In this document: one piece after another, positions 24,651 through 31,941 of the stretch
Numbering within the stretch: position 1 is the first letter of the stretch
Layout of the letters: the number at the start of each line of letters is the position of its first letter
Origin: Paractinoplanes durhamensis
GTDB lineage: Bacteria > Actinomycetota > Actinomycetes > Mycobacteriales > Micromonosporaceae
Length of the DNA: 64,000 nt
Reading direction: 5' to 3'
Assembly: GCF_016862175.1 (NCBI RefSeq)
Contig: NZ_BOML01000066.1
Coordinates: 1-64,000, forward strand
Notes under the pieces: model-generated
Seen by the model: only the letters and a program-made list of their open reading frames with translations
What the model was told of the DNA's origin: nothing
Databases searched by the model: none
Position numbers and translations under genes: made by a program

Positions 24651-24971
24651 TCAGCCGAAGACCTGCTGGATGGTGCTCTCGCCGTCGCCGACGATCTTGC
24701 GGAAGCGGCGGCCCAGCTCGATCGCCTCCTCCTTCGAGCCGACCTCGATCAGGGCGAAACCGGCGGCTGCCTCCTTCGCCTCGGCGAACGGGCCGTCGGT
24801 CACGGTGATCTCGTCGCCCTGCGAGGACATCCGGATGCCGCCGGACTCGAGGCCGCCGGTGGCGAGCAGCACCCCGGCCGCGGTGAGCTCCTCGACGAAG
24901 GCGGCCATCTCGGCGAACAGCTTCTCGTCGGGGGCGGTGTCGGTCGGCTTCTGCATCATCAGGAAACGCAT
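24651..24971 (-). CDS. YciI-family (DGPF) protein, sigma factor partner
   Basis: This 106-residue protein starts at ATG 24971 with AGGAG 7 nt upstream (MRFLMMQKPTDTAPDEKLFA). GGIRMSSQGDEITVTDGPFA and EAKEAAAGFALIEVGSKEEA are diagnostic of YCII-related domains. A copy immediately upstream of an ECF41/ECF42-type sigma factor is a well-known pairing in actinobacteria; the protein may help control the sigma factor. Its stop is 4 bp before the sigma factor ATG, so the two are translationally coupled. Confidence 0.9.
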   Translation of the reverse strand: MRFLMMQKPTDTAPDEKLFAEMAAFVEELTAAGVLLATGGLESGGIRMSSQGDEITVTDGPFAEAKEAAAGFALIEVGSKEEAIELGRRFRKIVGDGESTIQQVFG

Positions 24972-25107
24972 GGTGACTCCTTGGCTTGAGCTGAGCGGTA
25001 GCGCTGACACCCCTGCGTCGGCTCAGCATAGCGACAGGGAATGGCCGCGTTCCCCTGTCACATCACCCTGAGCTGGCTCAGCTCCGCACCCGCTGAAGAG
25101 CGCTGAG

Positions 25108-25127
25108 GCTCCCGGCGTGCCGGGAGC
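25108..25127 (-). terminator. Hairpin downstream of the GGDEF-EAL gene
   Basis: GCTCCCGG and CCGGGAGC pair around CGTG, about 140 bp beyond the GGDEF-EAL stop and upstream of the YciI gene. It is a plausible transcript end without a T-tract. Confidence 0.5.
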
Positions 25128-25267
25128 TTCGGCATTTCTGTCCCGCGCGTGACGGCCGACGGCGAGTCCATCGTGCGCACCGGGGCCTCCTTCACGCGTA
25201 CTCATAAAAGGCGGGAGAAAACCGCCGTGCGTGACCCGGTGCCGGGTTTCCTACGCTGTAAAGCGTC

Positions 25268-27769
25268 CTAGGAGGCCAGGTGTGCGGCGGGGAGGGAGAA
25301 TGGGGTGTTCTCGTTCAGGAGGGCGGTGGCCTGTGCCTTTGGCAATGGGCGGGAAAGCAGGTAGCCCTGGGCGGTGTCGCAACCCATTTCCTGCAGGAAG
25401 GCCAGCTGGGTTTCGTTCTCGATGCCCTCGGCGACCGTCGACATGCCGAAGCGTTCGGCCAGGCGGACGATCGTGCGGACCAGGGCCTCGTCCTCCGGAT
25501 CGCCGCCGAGACGGTCTACGAACGAGCGGTCGATCTTGAGAATGTCCATCGGGAAACGGCGCAGATAGGCGAGCGACGAATAGCCGGTGCCGAAATCGTC
25601 CATGGCCAGCAGGACGCCCAGAGCCTTGAGACTGACGATCCGGGCTAAATTCTCGTCGGTGTCGGTCAGCAGGACGCTCTCGGTCATCTCCAGGCACAGT
25701 TGGTGCGGCGGCATGCCGGTCTCGGCGAGGACCTCGGCCACCATCGCGGCTACGTCGTCGTCCTCGAACTGGCGCACCGAGACATTGACCGCCATCTTCA
25801 GCGGGCGATTCCATTCCACCGCTTGGCGGCAGGCCTCGGCGAGCACCCAGCGGCCGAGCGGCACGATCAGGCCGGTCGCCTCGGCGACGCCGATGAACTC
25901 GAGCGGCGGCACCAGCCCGCGGGTGGGGTGTTGCCAGCGGACCAGGGCCTCGAAGCCGGTGATCTCGCCGCTGCGCAGGTCGACGGTGGGTTGGTAGTGC
26001 AGCAGCAGTTCGTCGCGTTCGAGGGCGAGGCGCAGGTCGGTGGCGAGCTCGAGGCGGCGCGCCAGGGCGTCGTGCATGCTCGGGTGGTAGGTGGCGTAAC
26101 CGCCGCCGCCGGCGTCCTTCGCGCGGTACATGGCCAGGTCGGCGTCGCGCAGCAGCTGGTCGGCGTCGAGGCAGTCGCCGGAGGTCGCGATGCCGATCCC
26201 GGCCCCGATGTGCAGCTCGCGGTCGTCGACGTCGATCGGCTCGCCGAGCGTGGCCAGCAGCTCCATGGCGATCAGCTCGGCCTCCTCGCGGGCCTTGTCC
26301 GCCTCCACGATCACCGCGAATTCGTCGCCGCCGACCCGGGCCACCACCTTCGGCGCCGGAAGCCGGCGGCGCAGCCGCTCGGCGACGTGCACGAGCAGGT
26401 GGTCGCCGGCGTCGTGGCCGAGACTGTCGTTGATCTCCTTGAAGCCGTCGAGGTCGAGCAGCAGGATGGCGACCCGGCCGGGCTCGTTGCGCTCGACCGC
26501 CTCGGCGAGGCGTTCCCGGAAGCCGGCCCGGTTGGCCAGCCCGGTGAGTACGTCGTAGTAGGCCTCCTGGCGCAGCTGGTTCTGCAGCTCCGCGGCGTCG
26601 CTGATGTCGCGGGTGTTGAAGACGAGGCCGCGGACGTGCGGGTCGGTCAGCAGGTTCGTGATGGTCATCTCGGCGAGGCGGGGCTGCCCGTCGGCGTGGA
26701 AGATGGTGATCTCGAAGACGGTGGTGGCCCCGGGGACGTCCTTGACCTGGTCGATCGCGGCCTGGACCCGGGCCCCGGCCTTGCGCCCGACCAGCTCGAC
26801 GAAGCGCTTGCCGAGCAGCATCGACGCCGGGTAACCGAAGATCCGCTGGACCGATTCGCTCTGGTAGCGGACCGTCGAGTCGGCCTCCAGGATCGCCATC
26901 GAGTCGGTGCTCTGGTCCACCAGCGCCTGGAAGCGCAGCTCGCGGGCGTGCAGTTCGGCGGAGCGCTCGCTCACCCGAGTCTCCAGGCCGCTGACCAGGC
27001 GCCGATTGTCGATCAGGAGGAAGATCTGGCGGATCACGATCAGGGCCAGGCAGATCGACCGGGTCCAGGTGCCGACCGCGCTCGGCTGCCCGCCGAGCGC
27101 GAGCCGGGCGAGGCCGACGACCAGGCTGAGCGTGAGGACGGCGTAGGGCAGCATGACGGCCAGGGTCCGCCGCTCCTCGGCCTCGTGGTTCTCGGCCGGC
27201 CACCGCACGGATGCGGCCACCGCCAGAGCCGCGTAACCGGCGATCCAGCCGATCGCGCCGATCGCCTCCCCGCCGATGTAGCCGGCCCCGGCCGAGACCG
27301 CGACGACGATCATCGCGATGGCGGCCAGCATCAGCCCGCGCCGGCCGGGCACGACCCGGCTGATCCGGGTGAGAGCGGTGAGGCCGGCGGTGCCGAGGAG
27401 GATGTCGCCGATGGCATACGGCGAGACGATCCCGGCCGACGGATGGATGCTGATCACCACGTGATAGCTGAGGGCCGTCAGTGAAGCACCGATGATCGCC
27501 AGGTCCAGGGTGGTGCGCAGCTTCTCGATCCCGGTCCGCGGCGGCATCGGCAGCACGAACAGCCCGAAGCAGGTCAGCGCGACGAGCACGAGGTAGCCGG
27601 GGGCCGGGTCGGCGGGGGTGCCGCCGAAGAGCCCGGCGACGGCCGCGCTGACGCCGAAGCAGGCCCAGGCGAGACGCATCTGGCCGCTGCGCCGGCGCGC
27701 CTGCCGGAAACAGGCCAGAGCGGCGGCGAGCGCGGCGACGGTGACAGCAGCGCCGATGACCGTGGTCAT
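25268..27769 (-). CDS. Membrane GGDEF-EAL protein with PAS domain (c-di-GMP turnover)
   Basis: This 833-residue protein starts at ATG 27769 with GGGGG upstream. An N-terminal block of about eight TM helices (to residue 270) is followed by a coiled stretch, a PAS domain (RFQALVDQSTDSMAILEADS, about 293-410), a GGDEF domain (about 420-580) and an EAL domain (about 590-820). The diguanylate cyclase motif VARVGGDEFAVI is intact, and no RxxD inhibitory site is visible five residues before it. The EAL phosphodiesterase motif GFEALVRWQHP, MTESVL, MDDFGTGYSSLAYL and KIDRSFVD are also intact. Both making and breaking c-di-GMP are therefore possible; the PAS and membrane parts would choose. Confidence 0.94.
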   Translation of the reverse strand: MTTVIGAAVTVAALAAALACFRQARRRSGQMRLAWACFGVSAAVAGLFGGTPADPAPGYLVLVALTCFGLFVLPMPPRTGIEKLRTTLDLAIIGASLTALSYHVVISIHPSAGIVSPYAIGDILLGTAGLTALTRISRVVPGRRGLMLAAIAMIVVAVSAGAGYIGGEAIGAIGWIAGYAALAVAASVRWPAENHEAEERRTLAVMLPYAVLTLSLVVGLARLALGGQPSAVGTWTRSICLALIVIRQIFLLIDNRRLVSGLETRVSERSAELHARELRFQALVDQSTDSMAILEADSTVRYQSESVQRIFGYPASMLLGKRFVELVGRKAGARVQAAIDQVKDVPGATTVFEITIFHADGQPRLAEMTITNLLTDPHVRGLVFNTRDISDAAELQNQLRQEAYYDVLTGLANRAGFRERLAEAVERNEPGRVAILLLDLDGFKEINDSLGHDAGDHLLVHVAERLRRRLPAPKVVARVGGDEFAVIVEADKAREEAELIAMELLATLGEPIDVDDRELHIGAGIGIATSGDCLDADQLLRDADLAMYRAKDAGGGGYATYHPSMHDALARRLELATDLRLALERDELLLHYQPTVDLRSGEITGFEALVRWQHPTRGLVPPLEFIGVAEATGLIVPLGRWVLAEACRQAVEWNRPLKMAVNVSVRQFEDDDVAAMVAEVLAETGMPPHQLCLEMTESVLLTDTDENLARIVSLKALGVLLAMDDFGTGYSSLAYLRRFPMDILKIDRSFVDRLGGDPEDEALVRTIVRLAERFGMSTVAEGIENETQLAFLQEMGCDTAQGYLLSRPLPKAQATALLNENTPFSLPAAHLAS

Positions 27770-27875
27770 CGGACCCCCTTTCCGCGCCAGGCCTCGGATG
27801 CGTGCGACCAGCACGCCCTCGGAGACAAAAATCGGGCAGGCCGCCGGTCATCTGAGGTTTGCCGGGGACGCAACA

Positions 27876-27905
27876 CGGGCGGCCCCGAGAATCCGGAACC
27901 GCCCG
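27876..27905 (-). terminator. Strand-specific hairpin after the lysine-rich mini-gene
   Basis: On the minus-strand RNA, CGGGCGGUUCC pairs with GGGGCCGCCCG over 11 bp (two G-U wobbles) around an 8-nt loop. On the plus strand two of these pairs are lost, so the hairpin favours minus-strand transcripts. It starts 21 bp beyond the stop of the mini-gene at 27927. Confidence 0.6.
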
Positions 27906-27926
27906 CGCCGTCTCGAACAGGAAGAG

Positions 27927-27986
27927 CTACTTCTTCTTCTTGTTCTTCTTGTCCTTCTTCTTGTCCTTCTTCGACTTCTTAGCCAT
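27927..27986 (-). CDS. 19-residue lysine-rich mini-protein
   Basis: ATG 27984-27986 to TAG 27927-27929 encodes MAKKSKKDKKKDKKNKKKK, with 13 lysines in 19 residues. A Shine-Dalgarno AAGGGAG ends 8 nt before the ATG, and a strand-specific hairpin follows. The lysine codons are all AAG, as expected for this GC content, so the run is not an AT-rich artefact. I recognise no named family. Similar all-lysine tails occur on ribosome- and nucleoid-associated proteins, so RNA or DNA binding is a guess from charge alone. Confidence 0.6.
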   Translation of the reverse strand: MAKKSKKDKKKDKKNKKKK

Positions 27987-28167
27987 AAGCCGGGCTCCCT
28001 TCGACGCGTCGGCCTGTCGGCCGCATCGGGCGCGCGACAACGGGATTCCGCACGCGCGGGCCGCGGGTGATGCTCAACGGCCGAGCATTAACGATACGGA
28101 AACGGCAGGGGCCACGGGAGACCTCCAAGATGAACAGCAAGTGGCCTGACTCACGAGTCGATCCGCG

Positions 28168-28632
28168 TCACGCCTGCACCAGGGCCCAGCACAACGAGAC
28201 GAAAGATCCGGTGCAGAGGAGCGTACGAACGTGGTTCCACGGCACCCAGCGCGGCTCGAACGCCCTACGCGCCGCCGCCGGATCGGTGGTGCCGGCCGCG
28301 TCGAGCGCGTTGTTCAGCGGGATGTGCAGGCCGGCGGTGAGGGCGAGCTGCCCGGCGTAGAGACCGAGACCGATCGCGGTGGGCACCAGCACCTTTCCCG
28401 GACCGGACAGGGCGTACAGCACCGTCGCGGTCGCGGCCAGGACCAGCGTGCCGGCGAAGCAGAGGAAGAACCAGCCGTTGGTGATCGCCCGGTTGATGCG
28501 TTGCAGCACCTCGACGAAGACCGCGGCGTCCGCATCGCGCAGCGCGGGCATCACCGAGATCGAGTACGCGTAGAAGAGCCCGGCCATCATCCCGGCGGTG
28601 ATCGTGGCGGCGAACAACACGGCGATCCGCAT
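28168..28632 (-). CDS. DUF1772 (anthrone oxygenase-like) membrane protein
   Basis: This 154-residue protein has four TM helices: AVLFAATITAGMMAGLFYAY, NGWFFLCFAGTLVLAATATV, GLGLYAGQLALTAGLHIP and LLCTGSFVSLCWALVQ. HIPLNNAL near residue 107 and the C-terminal ARRAFEPRWVPWNHVRTLLC are diagnostic of DUF1772. Fungal relatives are anthrone oxygenases, but bacterial ones have no established reaction. It stands divergent from the dipeptidase gene with 74 bp between. Confidence 0.85.
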   Translation of the reverse strand: MRIAVLFAATITAGMMAGLFYAYSISVMPALRDADAAVFVEVLQRINRAITNGWFFLCFAGTLVLAATATVLYALSGPGKVLVPTAIGLGLYAGQLALTAGLHIPLNNALDAAGTTDPAAARRAFEPRWVPWNHVRTLLCTGSFVSLCWALVQA

Positions 28633-28706
28633 GTTTCGCCACGCTAGTCCGGCGGTTCCACCCGTTCTGGTTGCGCCCGGGCCGCCCCCGGAGTAGCCAG
28701 GGACAC

Positions 28707-29882
28707 ATGACGCCGATCATCGACGGGCACAACGACCTGCCCATGCAGTTGCGCGGCCGCTTCGGTTACCGGGTCGACGGGCTCGACGAGAACCGGCCGG
28801 GCGTGCAGACCTCGCTCCCCCGGCTGCGGGCCGGGCAGGTGGGCGGCCAGTTCTGGTCGGTGTACGTGCCGTCCGACCTTTCCGAGCCGGAAGCGGTCGT
28901 CGCCACCATGGAGCAGATCGACGCCGTCTACCGGATGGCCGCGGCCTACCCGGGTGACCTGGCCATCGCCTACAGCGCCGACGACGTGGAACGGGTGATC
29001 GGCGAGGGCCGGATCGCGTCGCTGATCGGCATCGAGGGCGGGCACAGCATCGCCACCTCGCTGGGCGTGCTGCGGGCCTTCGGCCGGCTCGGCGTCCGCT
29101 ACATGACGCTGACCCACAACCACCACACCTCGTGGGCCGACTCGGCCGCGGTCACCCCGGCAGTCGGCGGCCTGACCGACGAGGGGCGCGCGGTGGTCCG
29201 TGAGATGCAGCGGATCGGCATGCTGGTCGACCTCTCGCACGTGGCCACCGAGACCATGCACGCGGCGCTGGACACCGCGTTCGCCCCGGTGATCTTCAGC
29301 CACTCCGGGACGCGGGCGCTGCACGATCATCCGCGCAACGTGCCCGACGACGTGCTGGGCCGGCTGCGGGACAACGGCGGCGTGATCCAGTTGACGTTCG
29401 TGGCGCCGTTCATCTCGGCCGAGTACCGGGCCTGGTTCGCGGAAGCGGACGCGGAGTGGCGGCGGCTCGGGCTGCCCGAACAGAGTGCATGGCCGCGGGC
29501 GCCGCGGCCGGGCGAGGATCCGGCGTCGGTGCCGTCGTGGCCCTCCGGCGATCCGCTCGCCTCGCCCTCGTTCCAGCCGTGGCTGGCGGCGAACCCTCGG
29601 CCGGTGGTGACGATTGCGCAGGTGGCCGACCAGGTGGAGCACGCCCGGGAGGTAGCCGGGGTGGATCACGTGGGGCTCGGCGGGGACTACGACGGAACCA
29701 CCGACCTTCCGGCCGGGCTGGAGGACGTCTCCGGGTATCCGCGGCTCCTTGCCGAGCTGGCCGGCCGCGGGTGGTCCGCGGCCGACCTCGACAAGCTGGC
29801 CGGGCTGAACGTGTTGCGGGTGTTGCGGGAGACGGAGCGGCTGGCCCAGGAGCCGTTGTGGCCGTTGTCCCCGGCTCGCTGA
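28707..29882 (+). CDS. Membrane dipeptidase family (M19) metallopeptidase
   Basis: This 391-residue enzyme starts at ATG 28707 (MTPIIDGHNDLPMQLRGRFG). DGHND carries the first zinc ligands; IEGGHSIATSLGVLR the bridging Glu; LTHNHHTSWADSA, LVDLSHVATETM and VIFSHSG the His ligands; and HVGLGGDYDGT the late Asp. This full set marks renal-dipeptidase-like M19 enzymes that hydrolyse dipeptides, including those with a D-residue. There is no signal peptide, so it is probably cytosolic. It precedes the ABC exporter genes but is separated from them by a likely promoter. Confidence 0.93.
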   Translation: MTPIIDGHNDLPMQLRGRFGYRVDGLDENRPGVQTSLPRLRAGQVGGQFWSVYVPSDLSEPEAVVATMEQIDAVYRMAAAYPGDLAIAYSADDVERVIGEGRIASLIGIEGGHSIATSLGVLRAFGRLGVRYMTLTHNHHTSWADSAAVTPAVGGLTDEGRAVVREMQRIGMLVDLSHVATETMHAALDTAFAPVIFSHSGTRALHDHPRNVPDDVLGRLRDNGGVIQLTFVAPFISAEYRAWFAEADAEWRRLGLPEQSAWPRAPRPGEDPASVPSWPSGDPLASPSFQPWLAANPRPVVTIAQVADQVEHAREVAGVDHVGLGGDYDGTTDLPAGLEDVSGYPRLLAELAGRGWSAADLDKLAGLNVLRVLRETERLAQEPLWPLSPAR

Positions 29883-29894
29883 CGTCTTCCCTCA

Positions 29895-29908
29895 TCGACC
29901 AAAGTCGA
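29895..29908. promoter_or_regulatory. 14-bp palindrome upstream of the ABC exporter operon
   Basis: TCGAC-CAAA-GTCGA is a perfect 5-4-5 dyad 80 bp before the ATP-binding protein start; GACGCA/TGCGTC (29911-29938) forms a second dyad beside it. LuxR/NarL-type response regulators that control ABC-2 exporters often use such short dyads; no such regulator is present next to it. Confidence 0.4.
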
Positions 29909-29987
29909 CGGACGCATAGACCATCGGACGGCTGCGTCGACCTCCGGCCGACGCGCCCCGGCGGGCTCTCCCGGCACGCTGAGACGC

Positions 29988-30860
29988 ATGATCACGGTCG
30001 AGAACCTCACCAAGAGGTACGGGAGTCACGCCGCCGTCGATGACGTGTCGTTCACCTGCCCGCCCGGCACGGTGACCGGCTTCCTCGGGCCCAACGGGGC
30101 CGGCAAGTCCACCACCATGCGGATGATCTGCGGGCTCACCACCCCCACCACCGGCACCGCCACCATCGGCGGCGTCCCCTACCGTCGCCTCGGCAATCCG
30201 GGACGCCTGATCGGCGTCCTGCTGGACGCCTCCGCCCAGCACGGCGGCCGCACCGGCCGCGAGGTCCTGGCCCTGGCCGCGCTTGTCATGGGCGTCCGCA
30301 CCTCGGCGGCCGGCCCGGCCCTGGAGCGGGTCGGGCTGGACGCCTCGGCCGCCCGCAAACGGGTCCGGCGCTACTCGCTCGGCATGCGGCAGCGGCTCGG
30401 CCTGGCGCACGCCCTGATCGGCGATCCCACCGTGCTCGTCCTCGACGAGCCGGCCAACGGTCTCGACCCCGAGGGCATCTTCTGGATGCGTGGCCTGCTG
30501 CGCGACTTCGCCGACGGCGGCGGCACCGTGCTGCTCTCCTCCCACCTGCTGCGCGAGGTCGAGGCGGTGGCCGACCACCTGGTCGTCATCGGCGCCGGCC
30601 GGGTGGTGGCCAGCGGCACCCGCGACGAGCTGCTGTCCACCGCCGGCACCCTGGTCCGGGCGCTCGACCCGGCCGCGCTGCGCGACCTGCTCGATCGGGC
30701 CGGCCTGTCGTTCAGCCCGGCCACCGACGGCGGGTTCGTGGTGACCGCGCCGGCCGAGACGATCGGCCGGGCCGCGGCCGCGGCCGGCGTGGTCCTGCTG
30801 GAGCTGCGCCCGGCCGGCGCCGGTGGCCTGGAGCAGAAATTCCTGGAGCTGACCCGATGA
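29988..30860 (+). CDS. ABC-2 type transporter ATP-binding protein
   Basis: This 290-residue ATPase begins MITVENLTKRYGSHAAVDDV. Walker A GPNGAGKSTTMRM (about residue 34), Q-loop region, ABC signature YSLGMRQRLGLAHALIGD, Walker B TVLVLDEPANGLDPEG and switch His in LLSSHLLREVEAV are all intact. It is of the NatA/DrrA-type exporters. The C-terminal 70 residues are an accessory domain often seen in these proteins. It overlaps the permease by 4 bp (ATGA). Confidence 0.93.
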   Translation: MITVENLTKRYGSHAAVDDVSFTCPPGTVTGFLGPNGAGKSTTMRMICGLTTPTTGTATIGGVPYRRLGNPGRLIGVLLDASAQHGGRTGREVLALAALVMGVRTSAAGPALERVGLDASAARKRVRRYSLGMRQRLGLAHALIGDPTVLVLDEPANGLDPEGIFWMRGLLRDFADGGGTVLLSSHLLREVEAVADHLVVIGAGRVVASGTRDELLSTAGTLVRALDPAALRDLLDRAGLSFSPATDGGFVVTAPAETIGRAAAAAGVVLLELRPAGAGGLEQKFLELTR

Positions 30861-31579
30861 TCCGGCTCACCGTCGTCGAGTTGCGCAAACTGTCCGACAC
30901 CCGGGCCGGCCTCTGGCTGCTCATCCTGATCGGCCTGGGCACGGCCGGCACGGCGGCGATCCAGCTCGGCTGGTCCCCCGACGAGGAGCTGCGGTTCGCC
31001 GACTTCTTCGCCTTCGGCCTGCTGCCGCCGACCGTCCTGCTGCCGGTGCTGGGCATCCTGTCGATGACCGGCGAGTGGTCCCAGCGGACCGCCCTGACCA
31101 CCTTCGCGCTGACCCCGGCCCGGCTGCGGGTGATCGCCGCCAAGGTCGCCGCGGGCGTGCTCGTGTCGGCCGCCGCGACCGCCGCCACCCTGCTGCTCAG
31201 CGCCGCCGCCAACCTGATCGGGGCGGCGACGGGCGGCGACGGCGGCTGGCACCTCGCCGGCACGCTGATCTGGCAGGGCCTGCTGACCGAGCTGCTGTTC
31301 GTCCTGATGGGCATGGGCTTCGGCGCCCTGCTGCTGAGCTCGCCGCTGGCGATCGTCGCCTACTTCAGTCTGCCCACCCTGTGGGGCATCCTGGCCGAGA
31401 CGATCCGGCCGCTGCGGGCCGCCGGCCGCTGGCTCAACGTGGGCGTCACCTCCGAGCCGCTGTCCTCCCCGCACATGACCGCCGGGCAGTACGGCCACCT
31501 GGCCGTCTCCGCTCTCGCCTGGATCGCGCTGCCGCTGTTGCTCGGCGGGTGGCGCATGTTCCGCAAGGAGGTGAGCTGA
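30857..31579 (+). CDS. ABC-2 type transporter permease
   Basis: This 240-residue protein is translationally coupled to its ATPase. After MIRLTVVELRKLSDTRAGLW, the usual ABC-2 entry helix, come six TM segments, with PPTVLLPVLGILSMTGEWSQ RT-type EWSQRTALTTF near residues 62-82 as in NatB-like permeases. Two permease chains and two ATPases would form an exporter; the substrate is unknown. Confidence 0.9.
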   Translation: MIRLTVVELRKLSDTRAGLWLLILIGLGTAGTAAIQLGWSPDEELRFADFFAFGLLPPTVLLPVLGILSMTGEWSQRTALTTFALTPARLRVIAAKVAAGVLVSAAATAATLLLSAAANLIGAATGGDGGWHLAGTLIWQGLLTELLFVLMGMGFGALLLSSPLAIVAYFSLPTLWGILAETIRPLRAAGRWLNVGVTSEPLSSPHMTAGQYGHLAVSALAWIALPLLLGGWRMFRKEVS

Positions 31580-31613
31580 TCGCCGTCGCGGCGGCCGGCG
31601 GTACGCTCCGGGC

Positions 31614-31880
31614 ATGCCCATCGGAGCGCAGCCGCCCGGCCGGCGCGGCACGGTCGACGAACCGTACAGCCCGCTGAACCTGCGGCTCGTGCTCGCCATT
31701 TTCGGCCTCGTGGTCTGCACGGTTCTGTCGATCCTGCTGTTCCGCACCGGCTGGACGCTGCCCGGCTGGCTGCTGGCCGCCTGGGCCGTCGTCGCGGTGA
31801 TCGACATCGTCGTGGTGCAGCTCCGGCGGCGGGCCCGCCGCCGGGACGAGGGCAACGGGGACCACTCCCTGTTCGAGTAA
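31614..31880 (+). CDS. Small two-TM protein (DUF6343-like)
   Basis: This 88-residue protein begins MPIGAQPPGRRGTVDEPYSP. LNLRLVLAIFGLVVCTVLSI and LPGWLLAAWAVVAVIDIVVV are membrane helices, followed by an Arg-rich cytosolic tail. The Ser-Pro-Leu-x-x-Arg-Leu-Val-Leu entry and the second helix fit DUF6343, a family known only from actinobacteria. It lies 34 bp after the permease and may share its transcript. Confidence 0.7.
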   Translation: MPIGAQPPGRRGTVDEPYSPLNLRLVLAIFGLVVCTVLSILLFRTGWTLPGWLLAAWAVVAVIDIVVVQLRRRARRRDEGNGDHSLFE

Positions 31881-31941
31881 GCACTGTCGAGTAGCGCGTG
31901 TTGGGGTCTCGCAGGTCAGGTCCCGGGTAGCGTCCAGTTTC

